From Citrobacter amalonaticus (GTDB lineage: Bacteria; Pseudomonadota; Gammaproteobacteria; Enterobacterales; Enterobacteriaceae), in NCBI RefSeq assembly GCF_002918555.1, contig NZ_PQMB01000005.1, positions 163,089 to 227,088 on the forward strand: a stretch of DNA of 64,000 nt, given 5' to 3'. Position numbers and translations under genes: made by a program. Position 1 is the first letter of the stretch; every line of letters starts with the position of its first letter. Below, piece after piece: positions 26,850 through 37,320 of the stretch. The notes beneath the pieces are model-generated. The model searched no databases and was not told the DNA's origin. It worked only from the letters and a program-made list of their open reading frames with translations.

Positions 26850-27577
26850 GTCGTTCAGTTTTGGTTACCGGTGCCAGCAAGGGCATCGGGAGAGCGATCG
26901 CCCGTCAACTGGCGGCGGACGGCTTTATCGTTGGCGTCCACTATCATCGCGATGCGTCGGGAGCGCAAGAGACGCTGGATTCGATTCTCTCCGCGGGCGG
27001 CGCAGGCCGTCTGCTTACGTTTGACGTCGCCCACCGCGAACAGTGCCGCGAAGCGCTGGAGCAGGATATTGAGAAGCACGGGGCGTGGTATGGCGTGGTG
27101 AGCAACGCCGGAATCACCCGCGACGCGGCGTTCCCGGCATTGAGTGACAACGACTGGGACGCGGTGATCCACACCAATCTCGACAGTTTTTACAACGTCA
27201 TTCAGCCATGCATCATGCCGATGATCGGCGCTCGCCAGGGCGGTCGCATCATTACGCTCTCCTCGGTATCCGGCCTGATGGGTAACCGTGGTCAGGTCAA
27301 CTACAGCGCGGCAAAGGCAGGGATTATCGGCGCCACGAAAGCGCTGGCGATTGAACTGGCGAAACGCAAAATTACCGTTAACTGTATAGCGCCTGGGCTT
27401 ATCGACACCGGGATGATCGAAATGGAAGAAGCCGCACTGAAGGAAGCCATGTCGATGATCCCCATGAAACGGATGGGGCAGGCGGACGAAGTGGCAGGAC
27501 TTGCCAGCTATTTAATGTCGGATGTGGCGGGATACGTGACCCGTCAGGTAATTTCCATCAATGGAGGGATGCTATGA
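26846..27577 (+). CDS. apeQ: 3-ketoacyl-ACP reductase ApeQ
   Basis: A 243-residue FabG-type short-chain dehydrogenase. The NADP-binding TGASKGIG is at residues 8-15, NAG at 87-89, and the catalytic Ser140-Tyr153-Lys157. It reduces the beta-keto group in each elongation cycle. AAGGAG lies before ATG 26846. It overlaps apeP and apeR by 4 bp. Confidence 0.88.
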   Translation: MSRSVLVTGASKGIGRAIARQLAADGFIVGVHYHRDASGAQETLDSILSAGGAGRLLTFDVAHREQCREALEQDIEKHGAWYGVVSNAGITRDAAFPALSDNDWDAVIHTNLDSFYNVIQPCIMPMIGARQGGRIITLSSVSGLMGNRGQVNYSAAKAGIIGATKALAIELAKRKITVNCIAPGLIDTGMIEMEEAALKEAMSMIPMKRMGQADEVAGLASYLMSDVAGYVTRQVISINGGML

Positions 27578-28803
27578 CACGTCGCGTGGTCATTACAGGC
27601 ATGGGCGGCATCACCGCCTTTGGGGAAAACTGGCAGGATGTTTCCGCCAGGCTGCTGGCGTATGAAAATGCCGTGCGCAAAATGCCGGAGTGGCAGGTTT
27701 ATGACGGACTGCATACGCTGCTGGGTGCCCCCGTCGACGACTTCACCCTCCCGGAACACTATACCCGTAAGCGCATCCGCGCGATGGGCCGCGTGTCGCT
27801 GATGTCCACGCGTGCAACTGAACTGGCGCTGGAGCAGGCCGGACTCATTGGCGATGCGGTGCTGACTAACGGCGAAACCGGGATTGCCTACGGATCGTCA
27901 ACCGGCAGCACCGGTCCGGTGAGCGAGTTCGCCACCATGCTGACCGAAAAACACACCAATAACATCACCGGCACCACTTACGTACAGATGATGCCGCACA
28001 CTACCGCCGTCAATACCGGGCTGTTCTTTGGCCTGCGCGGGCGGGTGATCCCAACCTCCAGCGCCTGTACCTCCGGCAGCCAGGCGATAGGTTATGCGTG
28101 GGAGGCCATTCGTCACGGTTACCAGACGGTGATGGTGGCGGGCGGCGCGGAAGAGCTGTGTCCCTCTGAAGCGGCGGTATTTGATACCCTGTTCGCGACC
28201 AGCCAGCGCAATGACCAGCCCAAAACCACCCCATCGCCTTTCGATGAAAACCGCGATGGTCTGGTGATTGGCGAAGGCGCGGGCACGCTGATTCTGGAGG
28301 AGCTGGAACACGCCAAAGCCCGCGGGGCGACTATTTACGGCGAAATTACAGGCTTTGCCACCAACTGCGACGCCGCGCATATCACCCAACCGCAGCGAGA
28401 CACGATGCAGATTTGCATGGAACAGTCACTGAAAATGGCGCGCTTAAGCGCCCTGGACATCGGCTATATTTCGGCCCACGGCACGGCCACCGATCGCGGG
28501 GATATCGCAGAAAGTCAGGCGACGGCCGCAATTTATGGCGACAATGTGCCGATCTCCTCGCTTAAAAGTTATTTTGGGCATACGCTTGGCGCCTGCGGCG
28601 CGCTGGAAGCCTGGATGAGTCTGCAAATGATGCGCGAAGGCTGGTTTGCGCCTACGCTAAATTTGAGTCAGCCGGACGCCAACTGTGGCGCGCTGGATTA
28701 CATTATGGGTGAAGCCCGCAAGATTGATTGTGAGTTCCTGCAGAGCAACAACTTTGCGTTTGGCGGCATCAATACCTCCATTATTATCAAACGTTGGTCC
28801 TGA
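27574..28803 (+). CDS. apeR: Beta-ketoacyl-ACP synthase ApeR
   Basis: A 409-residue FabF-type ketosynthase: Cys165 in TSSACTSGSQ, His in HGTATDRGD near residue 304 and His in FGHTLGACG near 337. It is the second complete condensing enzyme in the cluster and could handle the starter or first extension; the division of labour with ApeO is not visible in the sequence. Its TGA ends 1 bp before the acpT start. Confidence 0.88.
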   Translation: MTRRVVITGMGGITAFGENWQDVSARLLAYENAVRKMPEWQVYDGLHTLLGAPVDDFTLPEHYTRKRIRAMGRVSLMSTRATELALEQAGLIGDAVLTNGETGIAYGSSTGSTGPVSEFATMLTEKHTNNITGTTYVQMMPHTTAVNTGLFFGLRGRVIPTSSACTSGSQAIGYAWEAIRHGYQTVMVAGGAEELCPSEAAVFDTLFATSQRNDQPKTTPSPFDENRDGLVIGEGAGTLILEELEHAKARGATIYGEITGFATNCDAAHITQPQRDTMQICMEQSLKMARLSALDIGYISAHGTATDRGDIAESQATAAIYGDNVPISSLKSYFGHTLGACGALEAWMSLQMMREGWFAPTLNLSQPDANCGALDYIMGEARKIDCEFLQSNNFAFGGINTSIIIKRWS

Positions 28804-28804
28804 T

Positions 28805-29392
28805 ATGTACCGGATCGTACTGGGAAAAGTGTCAACATTAAGCGCGGGCGAATTGCCGGGCGAAATAACCATTCGGGCGCCGGAGGGTGCCCGCCGTGCG
28901 CGCTGGCTGGCTGGTCGCGTACTGCTTTCCCGCGCCCTGTCGCCGCTGCCGGAAATTATCTACGGGGAGCAGGGTAAACCCGCCTTCGCCGCGCAAACAC
29001 CGCTGTGGTTCAACCTCAGCCATAGCGGCGATGATATCGCGCTGCTGTTGAGCGACGAAGGCGAAGTGGGTTGCGATATCGAAGTGGTACGCCCACGCGA
29101 TAACTGGCGAGCGCTGGCCAATGCGGTCTTCAGCCTCGGCGAACATGCCGAGGTGGAGTCTGAACATCCGGATCAACAGCTGGCCGCCTTCTGGCGGATC
29201 TGGACGCGCAAAGAGGCCATCGTCAAACAGCGCGGCGGCAGCGCCTGGCAAATCGTCAGCGTCGACAGCACGCTGAATTCCGCGCTGTCGGTGAGCCACT
29301 GCCAGCTCGGTTCTCTGAGTCTGGCCGTCTGCACTCCGACGCCGTTCACGCTAACCGCCGACGCCGTGCAGCGTCTGGAAGTCCTGGCGTAA
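28805..29392 (+). CDS. acpT: Phosphopantetheinyl transferase AcpT
   Basis: A 195-residue holo-ACP synthase that adds 4'-phosphopantetheine from CoA to carrier proteins. Motifs are NLSHSGD near residue 70, GCDIEVVRPR near 89, and WTRKEAIVK near 132, which hold the Mg-binding acidic residues and catalytic Lys. Placement directly after apeR argues that ApeE and ApeF are its substrates. E. coli K-12 keeps acpT but lacks the ape genes. The 3' end overlaps convergent padC by 42 bp. Confidence 0.93.
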   Translation: MYRIVLGKVSTLSAGELPGEITIRAPEGARRARWLAGRVLLSRALSPLPEIIYGEQGKPAFAAQTPLWFNLSHSGDDIALLLSDEGEVGCDIEVVRPRDNWRALANAVFSLGEHAEVESEHPDQQLAAFWRIWTRKEAIVKQRGGSAWQIVSVDSTLNSALSVSHCQLGSLSLAVCTPTPFTLTADAVQRLEVLA

Positions 29393-29890
29393 ATTCTCCG
29401 GGAAGTTTTCCGGCAACTCGCTCGCCGCACAGGCGATAACGCTGTCGTTGTTCGCGCCGCAGTCACGCACAAAAGTGATGGTCGCGAACTCATCAATCAC
29501 TTCTGTTGGATACGCCGGACCCGCATCACGATAAGACATCATCAGCGGAATATGATCATTCTGGAAGCAGACCGTTTTTTGCGGATTATCGATCACCCAG
29601 CGCGGGAAAAAGATAGTGCCGTGAAAGAGTTTGTCGCCCAGGTTAACAATCAGGCTGACGTCGGTGCCGGTGGGTTCAGTCCACGAAATTTTATAGACGC
29701 TCTCGCCGACCCGCACAATGTACGCCTGCTGATCTTTCACCCAACGATTGGCCACGATGCCGCTGTGAATACGGTAATCCAGCGTGGTATCGTTTTTTAC
29801 GTAAATCTCGTAATTCCAGCCATTATCGTAGGTATAGACCAGATGTTTGCCGACGAAACCGCTCAAATCATGTTTATCAAAAGTGCTCAT
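29351..29890 (-). CDS. padC: Phenolic acid decarboxylase (PadC family)
   Basis: Removes CO2 from p-coumaric, ferulic or caffeic acid to give vinylphenols. It has 179 residues, slightly longer than the usual ~165. Visible family residues are the Tyr-rich strand VYTYDNGWNYEIY, Arg in YRIHSG, and Glu in SWTEPTGTDV. ATG 29890 has AGGAG at ideal spacing. It is divergent from a LysR regulator that probably controls it. Its 3' end overlaps acpT on the opposite strand. Confidence 0.9.
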   Translation of the reverse strand: MSTFDKHDLSGFVGKHLVYTYDNGWNYEIYVKNDTTLDYRIHSGIVANRWVKDQQAYIVRVGESVYKISWTEPTGTDVSLIVNLGDKLFHGTIFFPRWVIDNPQKTVCFQNDHIPLMMSYRDAGPAYPTEVIDEFATITFVRDCGANNDSVIACAASELPENFPENLRQDFQTLHGVGG

Positions 29891-29951
29891 ATTGGTTCTC
29901 CTCATACCTGATGTGAGGATCTTAATGCTTTAAAAATTGGATTAATAACGC

Positions 29952-29966
29952 TATGTTTGCATCATA
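29952..29966. promoter_or_regulatory. Candidate LysR-type box between padC and its regulator
   Basis: TATG-N7-CATA dyad containing a T-N11-A core, in the 99-bp divergent promoter region. Typical LTTR site geometry; no binding evidence. Confidence 0.45.
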
Positions 29967-29989
29967 TTCATCCAGTTTTTAGATAGATT

Positions 29990-30850
29990 ATGCATAAGAC
30001 AACCCTGGAGCAGTGGGCACTGCTGGAGAAAGTGGTGGAACTGGGCAGCTTTGCCAAAGCAGCGGAAGAGACGCACCGCAGCCAGTCTTCGGTGAGCTAC
30101 AATCTGGCTCTGTTACATGAGCGGCTCGGCGTCACGTTACTGACGCCGGAAGGCCGCAGGGCGGTGTTGACGCCGGCAGGCGAACTGCTGCTCAATCAGG
30201 TCAAACCGTTGCTGAAGGCCTTTTTGTGGGTGGAAACCCGGGCGGCCACGTTGCAAAACGGGGCGCGTACGCGACTGGATTTAATGGTGGATAGCATCTT
30301 CCCGCGTCGACGCCTGTTCGCCATTCTCAAACAATTTCAGCAGGAATGGCCGCAGACCCAGGTACGCCTGACTGAAGTGCTGGAGAACGCTGACGATCGA
30401 CAGGCGGCGTATGCTGATGCAGACGTGATGGTTCTGACGCGCCGCCAGGATGTCACCGGACGCGGTGAATGGTTGATGAATATTGACTTCGTTGCCGTTG
30501 CCCACCGCGATCACCCGCTCTGCGCGCTCGATGCACCGCTGGATGAAGACGCGTTGCGCGCCTGGCCGCTGATTCGCATTGCCGATCGTGATAATCCGCA
30601 GCAACCGGTTCGCGATGCCTGGACCTTCTCGACCATCGATGCCGCGATTGATGCGGTGATGTATCAGGTTGGCTACGGCTGGCTGCCAGAGGAGAGAATT
30701 CAGACACAGCTTGCCCAGGGGATTTTGCGTCCGCTGCCGTTAAGCCACGGTGCGCGCCGCGCCACGCCGCTGCATCTGATCGTCAAAGAAACCCTCGCTC
30801 CCCTGGACGATCAGGTCAGTACCCTGCTGCGCTTATTGAGTGAGAGTTAA
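29990..30850 (+). CDS. LysR-family transcriptional regulator
   Basis: A 286-residue LysR-type regulator with an N-terminal winged HTH (GSFAKAAEETHRSQSSVS, about residues 17-34) and a C-terminal effector domain. Divergence from padC suggests it senses phenolic acids and activates the decarboxylase. Many Gram-positive padC genes are instead controlled by PadR, so this pairing is a different scheme. The effector is not known. The start ATG 29990 is the first in frame. Confidence 0.85.
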   Translation: MHKTTLEQWALLEKVVELGSFAKAAEETHRSQSSVSYNLALLHERLGVTLLTPEGRRAVLTPAGELLLNQVKPLLKAFLWVETRAATLQNGARTRLDLMVDSIFPRRRLFAILKQFQQEWPQTQVRLTEVLENADDRQAAYADADVMVLTRRQDVTGRGEWLMNIDFVAVAHRDHPLCALDAPLDEDALRAWPLIRIADRDNPQQPVRDAWTFSTIDAAIDAVMYQVGYGWLPEERIQTQLAQGILRPLPLSHGARRATPLHLIVKETLAPLDDQVSTLLRLLSES

Positions 30851-30913
30851 CATACGAATTTCGTATACATCCCCTTTCTGACCGCTCAACTATTGATCCA
30901 GAACACATCAAAA

Positions 30914-30941
30914 GTATGATGAATCTTTAGAATCGTCATAC
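30914..30941 (+). promoter_or_regulatory. NikR operator upstream of nikA
   Basis: GTATGA (30914-30919), 16 bp, TCATAC (30936-30941): the exact NikR dyad of E. coli. It would repress nikABCDE when nickel is plentiful. Confidence 0.93.
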
Positions 30942-30982
30942 TCATTGAGTCGTACCTTTTTACATCATTCGGGGTCACTATT

Positions 30983-32554
30983 TTGTCCAGACTACGCCGC
31001 ACACTCTTTGCGCTGCTGACCTGCGCGTCATTCCTCGCACAGGCTGCCGCACCTGACGAAATCACTACCGCATGGCCGGTAAACGTTGGGCCGCTCAACC
31101 CACATCTTTATACGCCTAACCAGATGTTTGCCCAGAGTATGGTCTATGAGCCGCTGGTGAAGTATCAGGCAGACGGTTCGGTGAAACCCTGGCTGGCGAA
31201 AAGCTGGACCCACTCGGCGGACGGTAAAATCTGGACTTTTACCCTGCGTGATGATGTGACATTCTCCAACGGCGAAACGTTCGATGCCCATGCTGCGGCA
31301 GAGAACTTCCGCGTCATTCTCGACAATCGCCAGCGTCACGCCTGGCTGGAGCTGGTCAATCAGATAGTCGGGGTCAAGGCGCTCGACAAAAACCAACTGC
31401 AAATCACCCTGAAAAGCGCCTACTACCCGTTCCTGCAAGAGCTGGCGCTACCGCGTCCTTTCCGCTTTATCGCCCCGTCGCAGTTTAAAGACAATGAGAC
31501 GATGCACGGCATTAAAGCGCCGATTGGCACCGGTCCATGGGTGTTAAAAGAATCAAAGCTCAATCAATACGATGTTCTGGTGCGAAACGACCGCTACTGG
31601 GGTGAAAAACCGCAGATTCAAAAGATTACCGTCAAAGTGATCCCAGACCCAACGACCCGCGCCGTGGCCTTTGAGACGGGCGACATCGATCTGCTATACG
31701 GCAACGAAGGGCTGTTGCCGCTCGACACCTTCGCACGTTTCAGCCAGAACCCGGCATACCGTACCCAGCTTTCGCAGCCAATAGAGACGGTGATGCTGGC
31801 GCTGAACTCCGCAAAGGCGCCGACCAACGAGCTGTTGGTGCGTGAAGCGCTGAACTATGCGGTAAACAAAAAATCGCTGATCGATAATGCCCTGTACGGC
31901 ACCCAGCAGGTTGCCGATACCCTGTTTGCCCCCACGGTCCCTTACGCCAATATTGGCCTGAAGCCGCGCCAGTACTCGCCGCAAAAGGCGAAAGAATTGC
32001 TGGAGAAGGCAGGCTGGATACTGCCAGCAGGTAAAGAGATTCGAGAGAAAAACGGCCAGCCGCTGCGCATAGAGCTGTCTTTCATCGGCACCGACGCGCT
32101 AAGCAAATCGATGGCGGAGATTATTCAGGCTGATATGCGTCAGACTGGCGTGGATGTGGCGCTGATCGGCGAGGAAGAGAGCAGTATTTACGCCCGCCAG
32201 CGCGACGGTCGCTTTGGCATGATTTTTAATCGCACCTGGGGCGCACCGTACGATCCGCACGCCTTTATGAGCTCAATGCGCGTACCGTCGCACGCAGATT
32301 ATCAGGCTCAGCAGGGTTTAGCCGACAAGCCGGTTATTGATAAAGAGATTGGCGAAGTGCTGGAAACCACTGATGAAACGCAGCGTCAGGCGTTGTACCG
32401 CGACATTCTGACGCGTCTGCACAACGACGCGGTCTACCTGCCCATCAGCTATGTCTCAATGATGGTGGTTGCCAAACCGGAGCTGGGCGCGATCCCTTAT
32501 GCGCCAATTGCCTCGGAAATTCCGTTTGAACAGATTAAACCGGTGAAACCCTGA
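30983..32554 (+). CDS. nikA: Nickel-binding periplasmic protein NikA
   Basis: Periplasmic solute-binding protein of the NikABCDE importer, which binds Ni with small chelators. It is about 523 residues with signal peptide ending AQAAAPDE, and is near-identical in layout to E. coli NikA (family 5 SBP). The start is odd: no ATG is present where E. coli has one. The position aligned with the E. coli start is ATT (30980), followed by an in-frame TTG (30983). TTG is used here; GGGG lies 8 bp before it. It overlaps nikB by 1 bp. Confidence 0.94.
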   Translation: MSRLRRTLFALLTCASFLAQAAAPDEITTAWPVNVGPLNPHLYTPNQMFAQSMVYEPLVKYQADGSVKPWLAKSWTHSADGKIWTFTLRDDVTFSNGETFDAHAAAENFRVILDNRQRHAWLELVNQIVGVKALDKNQLQITLKSAYYPFLQELALPRPFRFIAPSQFKDNETMHGIKAPIGTGPWVLKESKLNQYDVLVRNDRYWGEKPQIQKITVKVIPDPTTRAVAFETGDIDLLYGNEGLLPLDTFARFSQNPAYRTQLSQPIETVMLALNSAKAPTNELLVREALNYAVNKKSLIDNALYGTQQVADTLFAPTVPYANIGLKPRQYSPQKAKELLEKAGWILPAGKEIREKNGQPLRIELSFIGTDALSKSMAEIIQADMRQTGVDVALIGEEESSIYARQRDGRFGMIFNRTWGAPYDPHAFMSSMRVPSHADYQAQQGLADKPVIDKEIGEVLETTDETQRQALYRDILTRLHNDAVYLPISYVSMMVVAKPELGAIPYAPIASEIPFEQIKPVKP

Positions 32555-33498
32555 TGTTGCGTTACGTGTTGCGGCGCATTGCGCTGCTGATACCAATGAT
32601 CTTTGCCGCCTCGGTGATTATCTTCCTGATGCTGCGCCTGGGGACCGGCGATCCGGCGCTCGACTATTTGCGTTTGTCGAGCCTCCCGCCAACGCCGGAG
32701 ATGGTGGCCTCCACTCGCGTGATGCTGGGGTTGGATCAGCCGCTTGTCGTGCAGTACGGCACCTGGCTGTGGAAGGCGCTGCATCTGGACTTTGGCATCT
32801 CGTTCGCAACCCAGCGCCCGGTGCTGGATGATATGCTGAACTTCCTGCCCGCCACGCTACAGCTGGCGGGAGTCGCGCTGGTACTGATCCTGCTCACCTC
32901 TGTACCGCTTGGCATCTGGGCGGCGCGCCATCGCGATCGTCTGCCCGATTTTGCCGTGCGTTTTATCGCCTTCCTCGGCGTGTCGATGCCTAACTTCTGG
33001 CTCGCCTTCCTGCTGGTGATGTTCTTCTCGGTTTACCTGCAATGGCTGCCTGCTATGGGCTATGGCGGCTGGCAACACATTATTCTGCCTGCGGTGTCGA
33101 TCGCTTTTATGTCACTGGCGATTAACGCCCGTCTGCTGCGCGCCAGCATGCTGGAGGTCGCCGGGCAGCGTCATGTTACCTGGGCGCGGCTGCGCGGCCT
33201 GAACGAGAAGCAAACCGAACGCCGTCATATTCTGCGTAACGCCTCGCTGCCGATGATCACCGCCGTGGGGATGCATATCGGCGAACTGATTGGTGGAACA
33301 ATGATCATCGAGAACATCTTTGCCTGGCCCGGCGTGGGTCGCTATGCCGTCTCGGCGATATTTAACCGCGACTATCCGGTGATTCAGTGCTTTACGCTAA
33401 TGATGGTGATTGTTTTTGTGGTGTGTAACCTGATTGTTGACCTGTTGAACGCCGCGCTGGATCCGCGAATTCGTCGCCATGAAGGAGCGCACTCGTGA
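32554..33498 (+). CDS. nikB: Nickel ABC transporter permease NikB
   Basis: A 314-residue inner membrane permease of the DppB/OppB type with six predicted helices; it forms the channel with NikC. The EAA-like loop (about residues 200-225: [20 protein letters not shown]) contacts the ATPases. TGATG coupling with nikA; GTGA overlap with nikC. Confidence 0.95.
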   Translation: MLRYVLRRIALLIPMIFAASVIIFLMLRLGTGDPALDYLRLSSLPPTPEMVASTRVMLGLDQPLVVQYGTWLWKALHLDFGISFATQRPVLDDMLNFLPATLQLAGVALVLILLTSVPLGIWAARHRDRLPDFAVRFIAFLGVSMPNFWLAFLLVMFFSVYLQWLPAMGYGGWQHIILPAVSIAFMSLAINARLLRASMLEVAGQRHVTWARLRGLNEKQTERRHILRNASLPMITAVGMHIGELIGGTMIIENIFAWPGVGRYAVSAIFNRDYPVIQCFTLMMVIVFVVCNLIVDLLNAALDPRIRRHEGAHS

Positions 33499-34328
33499 AC
33501 TTTTTCCTCTCTTCACGCTGGTCTGTCCGCATCTCTTTAATCATCATCGTCCTGCTGGCGGTGATTGCGCTCACCAGCCAGTGGTGGCTCCCTTACAATC
33601 CGCAAGCCATTGATTTACCCTCGCGCCTGCTGGCGCCCGACGGTCAGCACTGGCTGGGCACCGACCATCTGGGCCGCGATATCTTCTCGCGTCTGCTGGC
33701 GGCGACCCGCGTCTCGCTCGGTTCGGTCATGGCCTGCCTGTTGCTGGTGCTCACCCTGGGACTCATCGTCGGCGGCAGCGCGGGGCTTATCGGCGGTCGC
33801 GTCGATCAGGCCACCATGCGCGTCGCGGATATGTTTATGACCTTCCCGACCTCGATCCTCTCTTTCTTTATGGTTGGCGTGCTGGGGACCGGGCTGACCA
33901 ACGTGATCATCGCCATCGCCCTGTCACACTGGGCGTGGTATGCGCGGATGGTGAGAAGCCTCGTGATTTCCCTGCGCCAGCGCGAGTTTGTACTCGCCTC
34001 CCGGCTTTCCGGCGCGGGTCATATCCGGGTGTTTATTGACCACCTGGCCGGCGCGGTGATCCCGTCGCTGCTGGTGCTGGCGACGCTGGATATTGGTCAC
34101 ATGATGCTGCACGTCGCCGGAATGTCGTTCCTCGGCCTCGGTGTTACCGCGCCAACTGCGGAATGGGGCGTAATGATTAACGACGCGCGCCAGTATATCT
34201 GGACCCAGCCGCTGCAAATGTTCTGGCCGGGGCTGGCGTTATTTATCACCGTGATGGCTTTCAACATGGTGGGTGACGCGCTGCGCGACCACCTGGATCC
34301 CCATCTGGTCACGGAGCATGCCCACTGA
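33495..34328 (+). CDS. nikC: Nickel ABC transporter permease NikC
   Basis: A 277-residue permease of the DppC/OppC type with six helices, partner of NikB. It starts with GTG at 33495 (GGAGCG upstream), overlapping the nikB stop. The cytoplasmic loop with the EAA motif is at about residues 150-185 ([17 protein letters not shown]). Its stop overlaps the nikD start by 1 bp. Confidence 0.95.
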   Translation: MNFFLSSRWSVRISLIIIVLLAVIALTSQWWLPYNPQAIDLPSRLLAPDGQHWLGTDHLGRDIFSRLLAATRVSLGSVMACLLLVLTLGLIVGGSAGLIGGRVDQATMRVADMFMTFPTSILSFFMVGVLGTGLTNVIIAIALSHWAWYARMVRSLVISLRQREFVLASRLSGAGHIRVFIDHLAGAVIPSLLVLATLDIGHMMLHVAGMSFLGLGVTAPTAEWGVMINDARQYIWTQPLQMFWPGLALFITVMAFNMVGDALRDHLDPHLVTEHAH

Positions 34329-35092
34329 TGCCGCAACAAATTGAACTGCAAAACATTGCGTTACAGGCCGATCGCCCGCTGGTGCACGGTGTCTCTTTGT
34401 CGCTCAAACGCGGACGCGTGCTGGCCCTGGTGGGTGGCAGCGGAAGCGGTAAATCACTGACCTGCGCGGCAGCCCTGGGCATTCTGCCTGCGGGCGTGCG
34501 GCAAACGGCTGGGACAGTCCTCGCGGATGGCAAACCTGTTTCGCCCTGTGAACTGCGTGGCATCAAGGTCGCCACCATCATGCAGAACCCGCGCAGCGCC
34601 TTTAATCCGCTGCATACGATGGCGGCCCATGCGCGAGAAACCTGTCAGGCATCAGGCAAACCCGCCGACGACGCGACGCTCATCGCGGCGCTGGAGGCGG
34701 TTGGCCTGGAACATGCAGAACGCGTCCTGAAGCTTTACCCGTTCGAGATGAGCGGCGGCATGTTACAACGCATGATGATTGCAATGGCGCTACTGTGCGA
34801 TGCGCCGTTTATCGTGGCCGATGAACCCACCACCGATCTGGACGTGGTGGCCCAGGCACGCATTCTTGATCTGCTGGCAAGCATTATGCAAAACCGTGCC
34901 CCTGGTATGTTGCTGGTGACGCACGATATGGGCGTGGTTGCGCGACTGGCGGATGAAGTGGCCGTGATGGATAACGGTAATATTGTGGAGCAGGGCGATG
35001 TCGAAACCCTGTTTCGCACGCCACAGCACACCGTCACCCGCAATCTGGTTGCGGCACATCTCGCCCTGTACGGTATGGAGCTGGCATCATGA
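34328..35092 (+). CDS. nikD: Nickel ABC transporter ATPase NikD
   Basis: A 254-residue ATPase with Walker A GGSGSGKS near residue 38, signature MSGGMLQRM near 142 and Walker [13 protein letters not shown] near 165. It powers nickel import together with NikE. It has a 1-bp overlap with nikC and ATGA overlap with nikE. Confidence 0.95.
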   Translation: MPQQIELQNIALQADRPLVHGVSLSLKRGRVLALVGGSGSGKSLTCAAALGILPAGVRQTAGTVLADGKPVSPCELRGIKVATIMQNPRSAFNPLHTMAAHARETCQASGKPADDATLIAALEAVGLEHAERVLKLYPFEMSGGMLQRMMIAMALLCDAPFIVADEPTTDLDVVAQARILDLLASIMQNRAPGMLLVTHDMGVVARLADEVAVMDNGNIVEQGDVETLFRTPQHTVTRNLVAAHLALYGMELAS

Positions 35093-35889
35093 CATTACTC
35101 AGCGTATCTGCCCTTTCTCATCAGTATTCACATGCAGGCTTTCACGGTAAACATCAGCATCAGGCGGTGCTGAAAGCGGTCTCTTTAGAACTGAACAGCG
35201 GCGAAACCGTTGCCCTGTTGGGGCGCAGCGGCTGCGGGAAAAGCACGCTGGCGCGCCTGCTCGTCGGTCTGGAATCCCCAACGGAAGGAAGCGTCAGCTG
35301 GCAGGGTGAGCCGCTCTCCCGGCTGAACCGCGCTAAAAAAAAGGCGTTTCGCCGGGATATTCAGATGGTATTTCAGGACTCCATCAGCGCGGTAAACCCG
35401 CGTAAAACCGTGCGAGAAATTTTACGTGAACCCATGCGCCATCTGCTGTCGCTGACGAAATCAGAGCAAATGGCGCGGGCCAGCGAAATGCTCAAAGCCG
35501 TGGATCTCGACGACAGCGTACTCGACAAGCGCCCACCGCAGCTGAGCGGCGGGCAACTCCAGCGCGTCTGCCTGGCACGCGCGCTGTCAGTAGAACCGAA
35601 ACTTCTGATCCTGGATGAAGCGGTGTCGAACCTCGATTTGGTCCTGCAGGCGGGCGTGATCCGTCTGCTCAAAAAACTGCAACAGCAGTTTGGCACCGCC
35701 TGTCTGTTTATCACCCACGATTTACGCCTGGTCGAGCGTTTTTGCCACCGGGTGATGGTGATGGATGAAGGACAAATTGTTGAGACTCAAACCGTGGGTG
35801 AGACATTAACTTTTTCCTCTGACGCCGGACGTGTGTTACAAAATGCGGTACTTCCCGCATTCCCTGTGCGCCGTCGCGCCATATCGTAA
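35089..35889 (+). CDS. nikE: Nickel ABC transporter ATPase NikE
   Basis: A 266-residue second ATPase of the importer. Walker [10 protein letters not shown] is near residue 45, signature LSGGQLQRV near 151, and Walker [13 protein letters not shown] near 171. It is the last transporter gene; nikR starts 12 bp downstream. Confidence 0.95.
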   Translation: MTLLSVSALSHQYSHAGFHGKHQHQAVLKAVSLELNSGETVALLGRSGCGKSTLARLLVGLESPTEGSVSWQGEPLSRLNRAKKKAFRRDIQMVFQDSISAVNPRKTVREILREPMRHLLSLTKSEQMARASEMLKAVDLDDSVLDKRPPQLSGGQLQRVCLARALSVEPKLLILDEAVSNLDLVLQAGVIRLLKKLQQQFGTACLFITHDLRLVERFCHRVMVMDEGQIVETQTVGETLTFSSDAGRVLQNAVLPAFPVRRRAIS

Positions 35890-36303
<414 letters not shown>

Positions 36304-36317
36304 GATATCCTGACGCT

Positions 36318-36342
36318 GCCGGGCGCGCTTTGCCAGCCCGGC
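36318..36342 (+). other. GC-rich hairpin after nikR
   Basis: Perfect 7-bp stem GCCGGGC/GCCCGGC with an 11-nt loop, 15 bp after the nikR stop. No T tract follows, so a role as terminator is doubtful; it may protect the 3' end of the nik mRNA. Confidence 0.5.
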
Positions 36343-36486
36343 CAGAAAACAAACCGGCATTCATCCCCTTTCCTGCTTGACCAGAAACACGACGCAAATC
36401 ACATTTTTTTGATCACGATTCGGTCGCTCAAATTGTGAGACGCTTCGACCCCCTTCTTTCACGGTTCCCCTATTATACATTTGAAG

Positions 36487-36510
36487 TTGTCCATGATTGT
36501 CCATAGACAA
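36487..36510 (+). promoter_or_regulatory. Candidate operator of the GntR/UTRA regulator
   Basis: TTGTCCATAGACAA (36497-36510) is an inverted repeat of the GntR-HutC type, and an extra half-site TTGTCCAT (36487-36494) lies exactly 10 bp upstream. Autoregulation of the following PTS operon is inferred. Confidence 0.55.
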
Positions 36511-36533
36511 CTCTAAATGATCAGGTGCGCACC

Positions 36534-37280
36534 ATGAAATCATTGAGTAAATCATCACAAATACCGCTTTATCAGCAGGTGGTTGAATGGATAAGAGAGA
36601 GTATTTATACCGGCGAGTTGGTTGAAGACGATCGTATTCCGTCTGAGTTCCAGATAATGGATATGCTGGAAGTCAGTCGGGGTACCGTCAAAAAAGCGGT
36701 TGCCCAACTGGTCAAAGAAGGTGTTCTGATTCAGGTTCAGGGCAAAGGAACATTTGTTAAAAAAGAGAATATTGCGTATCCATTGGGCGAGGGGTTGCTG
36801 TCGTTTGCAGAATCGCTGGAAAGCCAAAAAATAAACTTTACGACGCAGGTCATTACTTCACGTATTGAACCCGCCAATCGTTATGTGGCAGAAAAACTGC
36901 GTATTACACCAGGCCAGGACATTCTTTACCTGGAACGTTTACGCTCAATTGGCGAAGAGAAAGTGATGTTGATTGAGAACCGTATCAACATTGAGTTATG
37001 TCCGGGAATTATCGATGTCGACTTTAATCAGAATAATTTATTCCCGACGATTGAACGATTGTCTCAAAATAAAATTCGTTACTCAGAAAGTCGCTATGCC
37101 GCCAGATTAATCGGTAATGAACGCGGACATTTTCTGGACATCAGTGAAGAAGCGCCGGTGCTCCATCTTGAGCAGCTGGTCTTTTTTTCCCGAGAGCTGC
37201 CGGTTGAGTTTGGCAATGTCTGGTTGAAAGGGAACAAATATTATCTTGGAACCGTACTCCAGCGTCGGGAAGTGAGTTAA
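36534..37280 (+). CDS. GntR-family (HutC/UTRA) regulator of the PTS operon
   Basis: A 248-residue regulator: winged HTH at about residues 7-75 (EFQIMDMLEVSRGTVKKAV) and a UTRA ligand domain from about 90 to the end. UTRA domains bind phosphosugars. It lies 40 bp before the IIA gene with no terminator between, so it is likely the first gene of the operon and its own regulator. ATG 36534 is preferred over GTG 36525 for its AGG spacing. Confidence 0.88.
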   Translation: MKSLSKSSQIPLYQQVVEWIRESIYTGELVEDDRIPSEFQIMDMLEVSRGTVKKAVAQLVKEGVLIQVQGKGTFVKKENIAYPLGEGLLSFAESLESQKINFTTQVITSRIEPANRYVAEKLRITPGQDILYLERLRSIGEEKVMLIENRINIELCPGIIDVDFNQNNLFPTIERLSQNKIRYSESRYAARLIGNERGHFLDISEEAPVLHLEQLVFFSRELPVEFGNVWLKGNKYYLGTVLQRREVS

Positions 37281-37320
37281 TCACCGATAAATTATGACCA
37301 TGAAATAACAAGGGGATTAT

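Noticed and set aside
30892..30912. TTGAT and ATCAA half-sites upstream of nikA as an FNR box
   Set aside because: They are separated by 9 bp, whereas an FNR site needs 4; anaerobic control may exist but this is not its site.
36318..36342. Hairpin after nikR as a strong terminator
   Set aside because: Stem is good but no T tract follows, so it is listed only as a hairpin.
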